From: Baffinella frigidus
Lineage: Eukaryota > Cryptophyceae > Cryptomonadales > Baffinellaceae
Assembly: GCA_026770585.1 (NCBI GenBank)
Contig: MU646589.1
Location: forward strand, 171,360 to 184,765
Length of the DNA: 13,406 nucleotides
Reading direction: 5' to 3'
The translations under genes and the position numbers were made by a program. The notes under the pieces are model-generated. The model was not told the DNA's origin, ran no database searches, and saw nothing but the letters and a program-made list of their open reading frames with translations. This document shows, piece after piece, positions 1 through 5,770 of the stretch (position 1 is the stretch's first letter; every line of letters starts with the position of its first letter).

Positions 1-30
1 TCGGCAAGTCCACTTCGGAGTCGTGCTGGA

Positions 31-185
31 GTGTCTCAGTCGATTTGGGCTCACCATTTTGGTGATCCCGGGATCTTTCCCGCTTCAGAGTTGACGGGGT
101 TGTACCACACACACAAACACACACACACACACACACAGAATGTCGACTTAGGAATAGTCAGCCAACCCGAATGAGGCAAGGCTAG
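31..185 (-). mobile_element. MITE family A, copy 1 (reverse orientation)
   Basis: Reading + strand, it starts GTGTCTCAGTCGATTTGGGC and ends with CCCGAATGAGGCAAGGCTAG, the degenerate terminal inverted repeats of family A (CTAGCTCTGCCTCAGTC). The inner inverted pair (AGTTGAC ... GTCGACTTAGG) is present. An (AC)n tract has expanded between the inner arms. There is no coding capacity, so it is non-autonomous. Confidence 0.8.
105..137. repeat. (AC)n microsatellite
   Basis: Dinucleotide AC run with one AAAC interruption. It lies inside MITE-A copy 1, so it grew after that insertion. Confidence 0.95.
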
Positions 186-288
186 ATAGCGTCAGGAGGG
201 CGGGCGGAGGAGCCGTGTGGAGCAGGCCACCCTTTCGCTGATGCTAGGAGGAGTGGGACGCTCACAAGGGTCGCACTGGGCTTCCGCG

Positions 289-336
289 TTTAGGGTTTAG
301 GGTTTAGGGTTTAGGGTTTAGGGTTTAGGGTTTGGG
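289..336 (+). repeat. Interstitial telomere-like (TTTAGGG)n array
   Basis: Six near-perfect TTTAGGG heptamers followed by a TTTGGG variant. This is the plant/algal-type telomere unit. It is flanked by unique DNA on both sides, so it is internal rather than a chromosome end. All other telomere-like tracts in the window are much more degenerate. Confidence 0.92.
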
Positions 337-471
337 TTGCTCACGAGGCTTGGCCTGGGGGAGGGCGGCGTGATCCTCGACCTCCCCCGCGCATCCGCAT
401 CACTCCCACCTGCTTCAGAGCATAGACGTAACTCTTGCGTTGCGCTGGACAAGTCCACGTGAAAGCCACAG

Positions 472-748
472 GAGCCGGGCCGCCGCGCGGTAGGTGAGGC
501 GCGCTTGGCGGGAGCGCCTTACCTTGCTGGTGCCGAGGTTCCGCGAGTTCCCTGGCCGGCGGCGACGGATCGCCAGCGGGTGGAGCACGACTCTTATGCG
601 CTGCGGCTGTCGGCGCAGCAACACGGGCGCCCTGTGCTCCTGCTGGGCGCCTGGCGGGGGCGGCACTTCCCTGTACATTTGGCAAGCCACGGTGTCGCGC
701 ATTTGGAGGAAGCGGCGCTGCTGGTGATGAGTCACCTGAAGAACCAAG
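472..748 (+). CDS. Candidate internal exon, unknown protein
   Basis: An open frame runs from a stop at 460-462. A plausible acceptor is CACAG at 467-471 and a plausible donor is CCAAG|GT at 748/749. The frame encodes about 92 residues, including VEHDSYALRLSAQQHGRPVL and HLASHGVAHLEEAALLVMSH. It has mixed composition, an amphipathic helix-like end and mostly G/C third positions, and looks more protein-like than the competing minus-strand frame, which is A/P/R-rich. No domain is recognised. The exon would end in phase 1. No matching next exon is obvious, since the frame at 843 is not in the needed phase, so it may belong to a separate or broken gene. Confidence 0.4.
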
Positions 749-842
749 GTCGCATCTTGCGTGCGGCAAGGTGCCCACTGCGAAGCACGCGGAAAGAATG
801 CAGAGCGCCCCTCTTCTCTGCATAATCCGCTTCAAAAGCACC

Positions 843-1029
843 ATGCCCGCGTTCGAAAAATTAAAAGTACCACACGGCGTCGAAGTTGTTCAAACGAAGA
901 TGGAGCTTGAGCCGTTTTCACCTAGGAAACGTTGGAATTCGCATTTTCCTGAAGGGAAACGTGTCAGCCTACAGCCTCGATTTCTTCCACTTCGAACCCT
1001 TGTGAGTTGTAGGGACAAACCTAGAACAG
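843..1029 (+). CDS. Candidate first coding exon, unknown protein
   Basis: The ATG at 843 sits in a good eukaryotic start context (CACCATGC). The frame begins MPAFEKLKVPHGVEVVQTKM and continues through FSPRKRWNSHFPEGKR. Two donors are possible. One is GTGAGT at 1002, giving 53 codons in phase 0. The other is ACAG|GTTATG at 1030, giving 62 codons plus one base. I prefer the second because joining it to the strong acceptor at 1122 keeps the downstream frame open (...KPRT-D-ISRTSDINR), whereas the 1002 donor would meet a stop seven codons into the next exon. No family is recognised. The frame is also open without splicing, so a retained intron cannot be excluded. Confidence 0.42.
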
Positions 1030-1122
1030 GTTATGAGGGGATTCTTTTTTGGAGTAAAAACGAAACGGTTTCTGACCAGGATCACGCCGCCTCCACCTCC
1101 TCTCCGCCTATCTTTCCCGCAG

Positions 1123-1242
1123 ATATCTCTCGGACCAGCGACATAAACAGGGTAACCGGCGAGGGCCCTGCTGCTGCCGTTGTCTCCCTGGGGGCAGTCG
1201 CCCTGAGCCGCGTGAACCTGGCACAAGCAAGGACCAGACGAG
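1123..1242 (+). CDS. Candidate second exon of the 843 gene
   Basis: It is preceded by one of the best 3' splice sites in the window: a pyrimidine tract from 1088 ending CTATCTTTCCCGCAG at 1122. The frame that joins to exon 1 reads DISRTSDINRVTGEG then AAAVVSLGAVALSRVNLAQA, with G/C-rich third positions. Near 1240 the coding signal shifts by one base: downstream, the frame starting at ATG 1243 has the stronger third-position G/C bias. Either this exon ends nearby, there is a one-base frameshift, or a second start is used at 1243. Function unknown. Confidence 0.38.
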
Positions 1243-1428
1243 ATGGCTGGCCCGCGAGGTCCGTCGTTCGCCAAGAACGAGCTGACCGTCATCAGGTCCG
1301 CACAGTTCGTCCACCACGGCCAGGGGGAGGCCACCGGCCGCTCGCAGACGATCGGGCCTTCGTACCAAGGCTCCCAAAGCTGGTCCGCGGGACATCACGC
1401 GACTCGCCTCGCGCCAGACTACCTCAAG
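1243..1428 (+). CDS. Candidate coding exon beginning MAGPRGPSF
   Basis: From the ATG at 1243 (context GAGATGGC) to a donor CTCAAG|GTGGAC at 1428/1429 there are exactly 62 codons. They begin MAGPRGPSFAKNELTVIRSA and end with HHATRLAPDYLK. Third positions are strongly G/C, clearly more so than in the overlapping frame from 843, so this is the more likely translated frame here. It may be the first exon of a gene or the +1-shifted continuation of the 1123 exon. No domain or homologue is recognised. The DNA after the donor is CCCTAAA-like and no second exon could be placed. Confidence 0.45.
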
Positions 1429-1584
1429 GTGGACCTGGGACCCCAACCCCTACACCCTAAACCGTAAACACTGCTGCAACCCACCGCACCTGGAGCTGGA
1501 ATGACCGACCGAGCCCCGCCGGCCCATGCTTCTCCTCCCCTCTTTCTCCCGAGTTGCTGACATGTGCGGCCCCCCTCAAAATCA
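1429..1584 (+). other. Probable intron/intergenic DNA with CCCTAAA-like tract
   Basis: After the donor the sequence holds CCCCAACCCCTACACCCTAA-type repeats (1440-1468), then C-rich DNA without a convincing open frame. I see no gene here. Confidence 0.5.
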
Positions 1585-1725
1585 GCTATGTCTCAGTCTA
1601 TTCGGGCTCACCAATTTGGTGAGCCCGGGCTCTTATCCGCACGAAAGTTGAAGTGTTTGCACAGCACACCCAGCATGCCAACTTGAGAATCGTCAGTCGG
1701 TCAAACCCGACTGAGGCAGAGCTAG
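1585..1725 (-). mobile_element. MITE family A, copy 2 (reverse orientation)
   Basis: Nearly full-length. The + strand starts AGCTATGTCTCAGTCTATTC and ends CCCGACTGAGGCAGAGCTAG, so both terminal inverted repeats are intact. It contains the GGGCTCACCAATTTGGTGAGCCC inner palindrome typical of the family's right half. No open frame. Confidence 0.88.
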
Positions 1726-1771
1726 AACATATGCGCCACCCCAACTTCCCCAACTTCACACTTTCATTGGC

Positions 1772-2027
1772 AAACTTCGAACTTTGAGGTGGGTTTAGCT
1801 ACGGAATTTCCTACCGTAGGAAGTAGACAATTCCGTAGGGCCATATGACTAATTTGGTTTTTAGTCCTATGGCCCTACGGAATTGTCTACTTCCTACGGT
1901 AGGAAATTCCGTAGCTAAACCCACCTCAAAGTTCGAAGTTTGTGAATTAGTCCTATGGCCCTACGGAATTGTCTACTTCCTACGGTAGGAAATTCCGTAG
2001 CTAAACCCACCTCAAAGTTCGAAGTTT
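1772..2027. mobile_element. Foldback element, 81-bp arms with a third duplicated arm
   Basis: Left arm 1772-1852 and right arm 1861-1941 are reverse complements at 80 of 81 positions around an 8-nt loop (TTTGGTTT). A second copy of the right arm follows at 1947-2027 after 5 nt. The arms contain CCTACCGTAGG/CCTACGGTAGG, the palindromic core shared with families B, C and the 8241 element. Arm identity implies recent origin or gene conversion. Unexplained: three arms rather than two. Confidence 0.93.
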
Positions 2028-2053
2028 CGCGACTAACTTGAGACTCACCTAGC

Positions 2054-2093
2054 GTGTCCCCACCCTGAACCCTAAGCCCTATCCCCCAACTAG
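2054..2093 (+). other. Telomere-like candidate intron T1 (40 nt)
   Basis: It begins GTGTCCCCACCC and ends CCCCCAACTAG, immediately before the exon-like GATGTGCACGAG. The filler is CCCTAA-like. The same start and end recur in T2 and T3. Confidence 0.5.
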
Positions 2094-2132
2094 GATGTGC
2101 ACGAGCGCCCGAACCAGCGCCGTTCACCGGGC
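2094..2132 (+). CDS. Exon family 1, copy 1 (DVHERPNQRR)
   Basis: Exactly 13 codons (DVHERPNQRRSPG) between an AG acceptor and a GTGTCC donor. It matches the start of the 2585 copy: GATGTGCACGAGCG is identical, then mostly silent changes (CGC/CGG, CCG/CCA). The short size suggests a truncated copy. No known domain. Confidence 0.4.
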
Positions 2133-2194
2133 GTGTCCACACCCCAAACCCTACTCCCTCAACCGGAACCCCTAAACCCCAACCCCCAACTCAG
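2133..2194 (+). other. Telomere-like candidate intron T2 (62 nt)
   Basis: Starts GTGTCCACACCCC and ends CCCCCAACTCAG. Between them lie CCCTA, CCCTAAACCCC and related telomere-like units on the sense strand. Followed by GACGTG, like the GATGTG that follows T1 and T3. Confidence 0.5.
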
Positions 2195-2397
2195 GACGTG
2201 CCTGACTTCGCGCTTGGATTCCACTCGGAGTCAGAACATTTCGCCTAAGTCAACTCCCCCTGAAAGCCAGCGCCTTAAGTCAAATGCCGTCCATAGTGGC
2301 CAGGTCCATCTAAACGAAAACAGGGGAAAGTTGACTTAGGTGAGCTGGTTGACTTAGCTGAAATCTTGTGGCTCGGAGTGGATTCACCGAGCGTAGC
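2195..2397 (+). pseudogene. Exon family 1 related segment, degenerate
   Basis: After T2 the frame reads DVPDFALGFHSESEHFA and then meets TAA. The end (GTGGATTCACCGAGCGTAGC at 2378-2397) matches the ends of the segments before T1 and T2 (TCACCTAGC, TCACCGGGC), so this whole stretch is a divergent copy of the repeated exon. The middle contains GTTGACTTAGGTGAG- and GTTGACTTAGCTGA-type repeats reminiscent of the MITE-A core. Probably non-coding now. Confidence 0.35.
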
Positions 2398-2584
2398 GTG
2401 TCCCCACCATATTAATCTCCATACAAGTATTAATTAATTCCTTTTTGGCAACGAAAATTACTACACGATTTGCTTATACAAGTAATAGTAAAGCGTTTGT
2501 GTAGTAAATTTCGTTGCGCCAAAAGCAATTAATTAATACTTTTTACGGCCCTGAATATACCCTAAACCCCAACCCCCAACGCAG
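2398..2584 (+). other. Telomere-like candidate intron T3, carrying a MITE-D
   Basis: Starts GTGTCCCCACCA and ends CCCCCAACGCAG. Without the MITE-D at 2415-2548 about 53 nt remain, the same size class as T1 (40) and T2 (62). This suggests T3 existed first and the MITE inserted into it. Confidence 0.5.
2415..2548. mobile_element. MITE family D, copy 1
   Basis: Terminal inverted repeats of roughly 45 bp: ATCTCCATACAAGTATTAAT on the left, and on the right the reverse complement of AAAAAGTATTAATTAATTGC. The inner pair is TTACTACAC/GTGTAGTAA. AT-rich, unlike its surroundings. A second copy is at 6606-6742. The outer right end is mutated. No open frame. Confidence 0.85.
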
Positions 2585-2690
2585 GATGTGCACGAGCGGC
2601 CAGACCAGCGGCGGCGGCCGTCGACAGCCTCGATCGCCTCTTCCAGCAACACCTCCGCCGCGATGCTCATCGGTGCCGCCCGCGCCACCA
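2585..2690 (+). CDS. Exon family 1, copy 2 (fullest copy)
   Basis: It follows the CAACGCAG acceptor at 2584. The frame reads DVHERPDQRRRPSTASIASS, then SNTSAAMLIGA, a Ser/Ala/Thr-rich stretch. A possible donor is ATCG|GTGCC near 2670, just where copy 3 begins to diverge. The frame stays open to a stop at 2777. Between this copy and the one at 3006 the shared stretch differs at one silent site and one L/I change. Unknown function; low-complexity composition would suit a linker. Confidence 0.42.
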
Positions 2691-2861
2691 ATCCTCACTC
2701 AACGACCAAATCGTCGATTTTCAGACCTCAGATTCAACCTTGCAGAGACCCCAGATCTGGGGTCTCTGTGTCAACTTAAGTCCCTATCTTGGTGCAAAAT
2801 CAACTTTTGGGAACAGGTTGAAATCAATCGATTTGGGCCTTCCGTGAGGGTTGGTGGCAGC

Positions 2862-2990
2862 CTAGCTCTGCTTAGTGGGCTGCGCGTAAGTCAACACACC
2901 GGGTTCGTGGTACAAAGCCGTCGACTTTGGGGCGGGAAAAGGCCGGGGCTGACCAGAGTAGTGAGACGAAATAGACTGAGACAGAGCTAG
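2862..2990 (+). mobile_element. MITE family A, copy 3 (forward)
   Basis: Starts CTAGCTCTGCTTAGTGGGCT and ends ATAGACTGAGACAGAGCTAG, both family-A termini. The inner pair GTCAAC ... GTCGACTTTGGGGCGGG is present. About 129 bp, no frame. Confidence 0.88.
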
Positions 2991-3005
2991 GACTTGCGGA
3001 CTTGC

Positions 3006-3066
3006 TCGACAGCCTCGATCGCCTCTTCCAGCAACACCTCTGCCGCGATGATCATCGGTGCCACCC
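3006..3066 (+). pseudogene. Exon family 1, copy 3 (fragment)
   Basis: Repeats the second half of the 2585 exon: STASIASSSNTSAAM followed by IIGAT. The differences are TCC/TCT (silent) and CTC/ATC (L to I). It lacks the DVHERP start and an AG acceptor, so it looks like a duplicated fragment. Confidence 0.5.
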
Positions 3067-3082
3067 TTGTTACCACTTCTGC

Positions 3083-3127
3083 CTAGCTCTGCCTCAGTCG
3101 GGTTGACCGACTATTCTTAAGTTGGCA
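3083..3127 (+). mobile_element. MITE family A, left-half fragment
   Basis: CTAGCTCTGCCTCAGTCGGG followed by TTGACCGACTATTCTTAAGTTGGCA is the canonical left half. The right half is missing: sequence breaks off at about 3127. Confidence 0.85.
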
Positions 3128-3168
3128 TTGCTAGTTTTGCGGTAAAAAACAAAAGTAAACGCGCGGCG

Positions 3169-3399
3169 TCCGCTGGACGCTCACGGCCGCACGGAAGCGG
3201 CCCCGCCGGCAGGCTGGGGGAGGAGGGAGGGAGAGAGAGAGAGGAGAGAGGGGGGAGAGGGGGAGGGAGGGAGAGAGAGGAGAGAGAGGGGAGAGGAGAG
3301 AGAGGGGAGAGGAGAGAGAGGGGAGAGGAGAGAGGGGTGGCGGGAGAGAGAGAGGGGCTGGAGCAGAGCTGTGCAGCGTTTGCTGCTCCTATCTCACGG
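3169..3399 (+). CDS. Exon family 2, copy 1, split by an in-frame GA-rich tract
   Basis: The frame SAGRSRPHGSG (from 3169) and the frame GLEQSCAAFAA (about 3355-3387) are the same frame, joined by a stop-free GA microsatellite encoding Gly/Glu/Arg. Copy 2 at 3825 has the same two motifs almost adjacent, so the GA tract is an expansion inside the exon. Differences between copies in the first motif (TCC/TCA, GCT/GCC, TCA/TCG, GGA/GGG) are silent. A consensus donor GTGAGT lies at 3400, within the left end of MITE-G copy 1. The open frame spans 3121-3531. No domain recognised. Confidence 0.4.
3216..3357 (+). repeat. GA/GGA-rich microsatellite
   Basis: Purine-only tract of GAGAGAGG and GGGAGAGGA units with higher-order repetition. 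Free of stops in the frame of exon family 2. Confidence 0.93.
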
Positions 3400-3461
3400 G
3401 TGAGTTTTGCGCTACGGTACAGCTACGCCAGGGCTAACATAGCATATTCCACTCGTAAGAT
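3385..3461. mobile_element. MITE family G, copy 1
   Basis: GCTCCTATCTCACGGGTGAG at the left and ATTCCACTCGTAAGATA at the right match the family-G ends (GCTATCTTACGGGTGGAT / AACCCTTAAGATAGC) imperfectly. Followed by further CCACCCACAAGATAGC-type half-repeats to about 3503. Confidence 0.65.
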
Positions 3462-3573
3462 ACCAAAATCCACCCACAAGATAGCAGATTCCACCCTCAA
3501 GATCGCCAAGAAAAAAAACGGTGTTTGAGAATTGACGGTGCGGCAGGATCCGCGACGAGGAACAGAACCTCTT

Positions 3574-3853
3574 GCTATCTTACGGGTGGATTGTGTGCTA
3601 TGATAAGGCTATCTCGAGGCTAAGACAGCATCTCCAACCCTTAAGATAGCATCTTCCACCCTCAAGTTCGCCCCCCAAACGCAGGGTCAGCGACCAAGGG
3701 GCGGCGCCCCTTTGCTATCTTACGGGTGGATTTCGTGCTGTGGTAAGGCTATCTCGAGGCTAAGACAGCATATTCAACCCTTAAGATAGCACACTCCACC
3801 CTCAAGTTCGCCCCCCAAACGCAGGGTCAGCGACAAAGGGGCGGCGCCCCCCC
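3574..3853. repeat. Two tandem 140-bp units, each with a MITE-G
   Basis: 3574-3713 and 3714-3853 are near-identical direct repeats. Each holds a MITE-G (3574-3650, 3714-3790; arms GCTATCTTACGGGTGGAT and AACCCTTAAGATAGC), then CCACCCTCAAGTTCGCCCCC, then an AACGCAG acceptor-like site and a short GGTCAGCGAC exon start. Only the second unit runs on into a full exon (family 2, copy 2). Confidence 0.9.
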
Positions 3854-3979
3854 TCAGCCGGACGCTCGCGGCCGCACGGGAGCGGGGCGTTGGGGCTCGA
3901 GCAGAGCCGCGCGGCGTTTGCTGCGGGTGCCTCGCGGTTGCGGGACGCGCATAATCCGAGCGCTGTCCGGAGCTTCCAG
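3825..3979 (+). CDS. Exon family 2, copy 2 (fullest copy)
   Basis: CAG acceptor at 3822-3824 and a perfect AGCTTCCAG|GT donor at 3979/3980. The frame contains SAGRSRPHGSG, GLEQSRAAFAAGASRLRDAH and NPSAVRSFQ: an Arg/Ala-rich, helix-prone segment of about 51 residues. Shared with 3169-3399 (first part) and 4148-4208 (last part), with silent changes in the first motif. The acceptor lies 34 nt after a MITE-G, as for the family-3 exon at 4915. Function unknown; no domain I can name. Confidence 0.45.
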
Positions 3980-4020
3980 GTCTGTGCCCGGCGTGTTCCG
4001 GCACGGAAATTGCCGCCCCT

Positions 4021-4125
4021 TGATAATACCTAAAATGTGAATAATTTTAGGGCAGAAACTTCAGTACACACGGGCGATAAAAATGGTTTTATGGGGAGCC
4101 CAGTTTGACTGAGGCAGAGCTAGGC
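4021..4125. repeat. Dispersed repeat fragment with a MITE-A end
   Basis: GGGCAGAAACTTCAGTACAC...ATAAAAATGGTTTTATGGGGAG recurs near 4650-4702 (GAGCAGAAACTCCAGTACA ... TTTTATAGGGAGCCCAGTTT). Here it is followed by GACTGAGGCAGAGCTAG (about 4107-4124), a MITE-A terminus without the rest of the element. Confidence 0.65.
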
Positions 4126-4147
4126 TGTGGGCGGCTGGCGGGTGCAG

Positions 4148-4208
4148 GCTGCCACTGCCTCGTTCCTTGCGGGACGCGCATAATCCGAGCGCTGTCCGGA
4201 GCTTCCAG
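4148..4208 (+). pseudogene. Exon family 2, copy 3 (3' part)
   Basis: Follows GGTGCAG at 4147 and ends at the same AGCTTCCAG|GT donor (4208/4209). The 40 or so bases coding LRDAHNPSAVRSFQ are nearly identical to copy 2, but the upstream part is unrelated and out of frame. A short motif (TAGTTGGGCATCAGA...GCGGCTGAG) downstream at 4223-4250 is repeated at 4308-4334. Confidence 0.45.
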
Positions 4209-4337
4209 GTCCTCGCTCTGTCGTAGTTGGGCATCAGACAGCGGCTGAGACTGCAATCTACGTTGTGACAAAATACAGAATTCTTAATTCAAAGCTGACA
4301 CACGTCTTAGTTGGGCATCAGAATGCGGCTGAGCTAG

Positions 4338-4405
4338 AGGCCTTTCTACAGAACAAGTTCCGGTGTGCGCCTATGTTGGAGCTCGAAGAACCTAAAGGAC
4401 CTAAC
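4338..4405 (+). repeat. Dispersed protein-like repeat, copy 1 (RLCW motif)
   Basis: GCCTTTCTACAGAACAAGTT followed by CCGGTGTGCGCCTATGTTGG and ending AACCTAAAGGACCTAACG. The reverse complements of 9558-9640 and 9887-9965 match it. In one frame all three read SGVRL(C/W)W; the other two continue ELK(E/K), while this copy has lost one G and shifts frame there. Looks like a decayed fragment of a mobile element's coding region. Confidence 0.6.
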
Positions 4406-4419
4406 GCAGAGCTAGATCC

Positions 4420-4586
4420 ACGATCTAATCCCGTGGAGTATTCATAATGAATACGATTTTGGTATATCTTAAGGGGTATAAATAAGACAGTCGTCTATCT
4501 AGACTTTATTCAGAGCCTCAAGATACACCAAAATCGAATCGGAGATCCCCAAAATCGTATTCATCATGAATACTCGTCCGGATGAG
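4420..4586. mobile_element. Foldback element F
   Basis: The core arms GAGTATTCATAATGAATACG (from 4436) and CGTATTCATCATGAATACTC (to 4575) are reverse complements with one mismatch. The pairing extends outward imperfectly (GATCTAATCCCG / CGGATGAGATC) and inward (GATTTTGGTATATCTTAAGG / CCTCAAGATACACCAAAATC). GATCCACGATC occurs just outside both ends. Single copy in the window. Confidence 0.8.
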
Positions 4587-4737
4587 ATCCACGATCCGCC
4601 CACAGTCTACCTCTGCCCGGGTAGAACTGGGCTCGCCATAAAACACATTTTGAGCAGAAACTCCAGTACAAAAGGGCAACTAAAATACTTTTATAGGGAG
4701 CCCAGTTTTAATAATAATAATAATTCCACTCTTGCAG

Positions 4738-4827
4738 GGTGCCGCACCGCTCCCGAACGCTCATTGGCCTGAAGGGATGGACGCGCCGCCCGTGCGGAGG
4801 GACGTGGAGACATTTATAACACTTTTT
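4738..4827 (+). CDS. Exon family 3, copy 1 (GAAPLPNAHWPEG)
   Basis: Acceptor CCACTCTTGCAG at 4737. The frame reads GAAPLPNAHWPEGMDAPPV, RRDVETFITLF and then meets GTTATC at 4828, a possible donor: 90 nt, 30 codons, phase 0. Compared with copy 2, the first 74 or so bases differ at GGT/GGC, GCC/GCG, GCA/GCG, GCT/GCG and CCT/CCC, all silent in this frame. That pattern supports translation. No known family. Confidence 0.5.
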
Positions 4828-4914
4828 GTTATCTTAGGGGTGGATTTTATGCCATGTTAAAGCTATATCGAGGCTAAGATAGCATAATCCAACCTTAAAA
4901 TACCGCAAATGCAG
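4828..4914 (+). other. Candidate 87-nt intron formed by MITE-G copy 4
   Basis: Starts GTTATCTTAGGGGTGGAT (the family-G left end, with GT where other copies have GC) and ends AAATGCAG. MITE-G occupies 4828-4904. Its removal joins the two family-3 exons in phase 0. Confidence 0.45.
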
Positions 4915-5136
4915 GGCGCGGCGCCGCTCCCGAACGCGCATTGGCCCGAAGGGATGGACGCGCCGCCCGTGCGGAGGGACGTGGAGACAGGAAGGGTGCT
5001 GCGCAACGAGCTCACGTCCAATCGGTACGTGCGCACGTCCAACATGTACACAGTCACGTCCAATAAGTATACAGTCACGTCCCAACAGATACACAGTCAC
5101 GTCCAACAGTTACACTCCCGAACCCCGAGGGGATGA
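4915..5136 (+). CDS. Exon family 3, copy 2, running into a minisatellite
   Basis: Starts after AAATGCAG with the same GAAPLPNAHWPEGMDAPPV frame as copy 1, then RRDVETGRVLRNELTSNRYV. From about 5013 the frame is carried by a 21-bp minisatellite giving a 7-residue repeat (TSNMYTV, TSNKYTV) until a 22-nt unit shifts it; stop at 5134-5136. Whether the minisatellite is translated is uncertain: GTGCTG at 5000 and GTACGT at 5026 are possible donors. Function unknown. Confidence 0.45.
   Translation, partial: GAAPLPNAHWPEGMDAPPVRRDVETGRVLRNELTSNRYVRTSNMYTVTSNKYTVTSQQIHSHVQQLHSRTPRG
5013..5116 (+). repeat. 21-bp minisatellite, about 5 units
   Basis: Units begin CACGTCCAA or CACGTCCCAA and end with TACACAGT-like sequence; the fourth unit has 22 nt. 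A further CACGTCCAATCGG copy occurs at 5153. Confidence 0.9.
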
Positions 5137-5180
5137 ACGCGCCGCGATGAGCTCACGTCCAATCGGGGCGTGTGCACGTC
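5117..5180 (+). pseudogene. Exon family 3, degraded copy 3
   Basis: GAGGGGATGAACGCGCCGCG, then GAGCTCACGTCCAATCGG, matches GAAGGGATGGACGCGCCGCC and GAGCTCACGTCCAATCGG of copy 2, with the part between deleted and a TGA in frame. Confidence 0.6.
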
Positions 5181-5275
5181 CTATAGTCTTCGTATACTGT
5201 TGTATACTCGGTGATATATGACTCTGGGTAGGTGACTCTCTAGAGCATCTTTCTGCTCTCGCGTGTCGCCTCCCA

Positions 5276-5320
5276 GAGGCGCCCCGCGAGTGTACAAGCC
5301 TCGACGCGCAAGACGGCAAG
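5276..5320 (+). CDS. Weak candidate exon with consensus donor
   Basis: CGCCTCCCAG acceptor-like site at 5275 and a consensus donor CGGCAAG|GTACGTG at 5320/5321. The 45 nt between encode about 15 residues (RRPASVQASTRKTA). Only splice-like signals support it; single copy. Confidence 0.22.
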
Positions 5321-5454
5321 GTACGTGCTCAGCACCTGCTCGCGTCCAAGAGGCACACACCGTACGCTGAATAAGACAGTCGCCTGAAAGACGTCCCGTT
5401 CGTGCTCAGCACCCTAAACCCTATAACCCTGACCGCTTGACTGACTCTTCCTAA

Positions 5455-5517
5455 GTTGACAATCTCGGTTCCTGGTGCACATCCGTCAACTTTGGAGTGA
5501 AAACGACCCTGCCTCAG
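5455..5517 (+). other. Introner-like interval I1 (63 nt)
   Basis: GTTGACAATCTCGG...CCGTCAACTTTGGAGTG...CCTGCCTCAG. First of five near-identical GT...AG intervals; preceded by CTAA, as are the others. Confidence 0.6.
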
Positions 5518-5578
5518 GGAGCTGCAAGAGTTTGAGCGGGGGTGCCTGGCGGCAAGGCGCTTCGCTGACTATTCCTAA
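5518..5578 (+). pseudogene. Exon family 4, copy 1 (frame broken)
   Basis: Reads (G)ELQEFERGCLAARRFADYS then TAA. It matches ELQEFERRCLAARRLAD of later copies, but an internal deletion before TATTCCTAA puts the end out of frame, so it would terminate translation. 61 nt, not a multiple of three as the intact copies are. Confidence 0.55.
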
Positions 5579-5643
5579 GTTGGCAATCTCGGTTCATGGT
5601 ACAAATCCGTCAACTTTGGAGTGAAAATGACCCCTGCTCACAG
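5579..5643 (+). other. Introner-like interval I2 (65 nt)
   Basis: GTTGGCAATCTCGGTTCATG...CCGTCAACTTTGGAGTG...CCCCTGCTCACAG. The inner GTTGGC/GTCAAC pair is an imperfect inverted repeat. Confidence 0.6.
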
Positions 5644-5706
5644 GGAGTTTGACCGCGCGGCGCCTAGCGGACCAGTCGAGTTATTTGGGAGCGGGACTAT
5701 TCCTAA
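5644..5706 (+). CDS. Exon family 4, copy 2 (divergent)
   Basis: 63 nt (21 codons), starting G|GAG TTT and ending CCT AA|GT: phase 2 at both ends, like copies 4 and 5. Reads EFDRAAPSGPVELFGSGTIP. Internal indels relative to ELQEFERRCLAARRLADESF, but the frame is open and the GSG-IP end is kept. Confidence 0.4.
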
Positions 5707-5770
5707 GTTGACAATCTCGGTCCGTGATACAAATCCGTCAACTTTGGAGTGAAAATGACCCCCGGAGCAG
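5707..5770 (+). other. Introner-like interval I3 (64 nt)
   Basis: GTTGACAATCTCGGTCCGTG...CCGTCAACTTTGGAGTG...CCCGGAGCAG. Same element as I1, I2, I4 and I5. Confidence 0.6.

Noticed and set aside
289-336. Chromosome end
   Set aside because: The TTTAGGG array is short, has unique DNA and a MITE on both sides, and further degenerate tracts occur throughout; it is interstitial.
341-844. Long minus-strand open frame of 167 codons
   Set aside because: Its product is Ala/Pro/Arg-rich with no domain-like stretch, typical of the reverse of a GC-rich plus-strand exon. The plus frame over 472-748 is more protein-like and has splice signals.
1915-2142. Minus-strand 75-codon frame
   Set aside because: Lies mostly in the duplicated foldback arm and telomere-like DNA.
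4834-5106. Minus-strand frame with DVTVYLLGRDC-like repeats
   Set aside because: It is the reverse reading of the 21-bp minisatellite; the plus frame upstream shows silent-site variation between exon copies instead.
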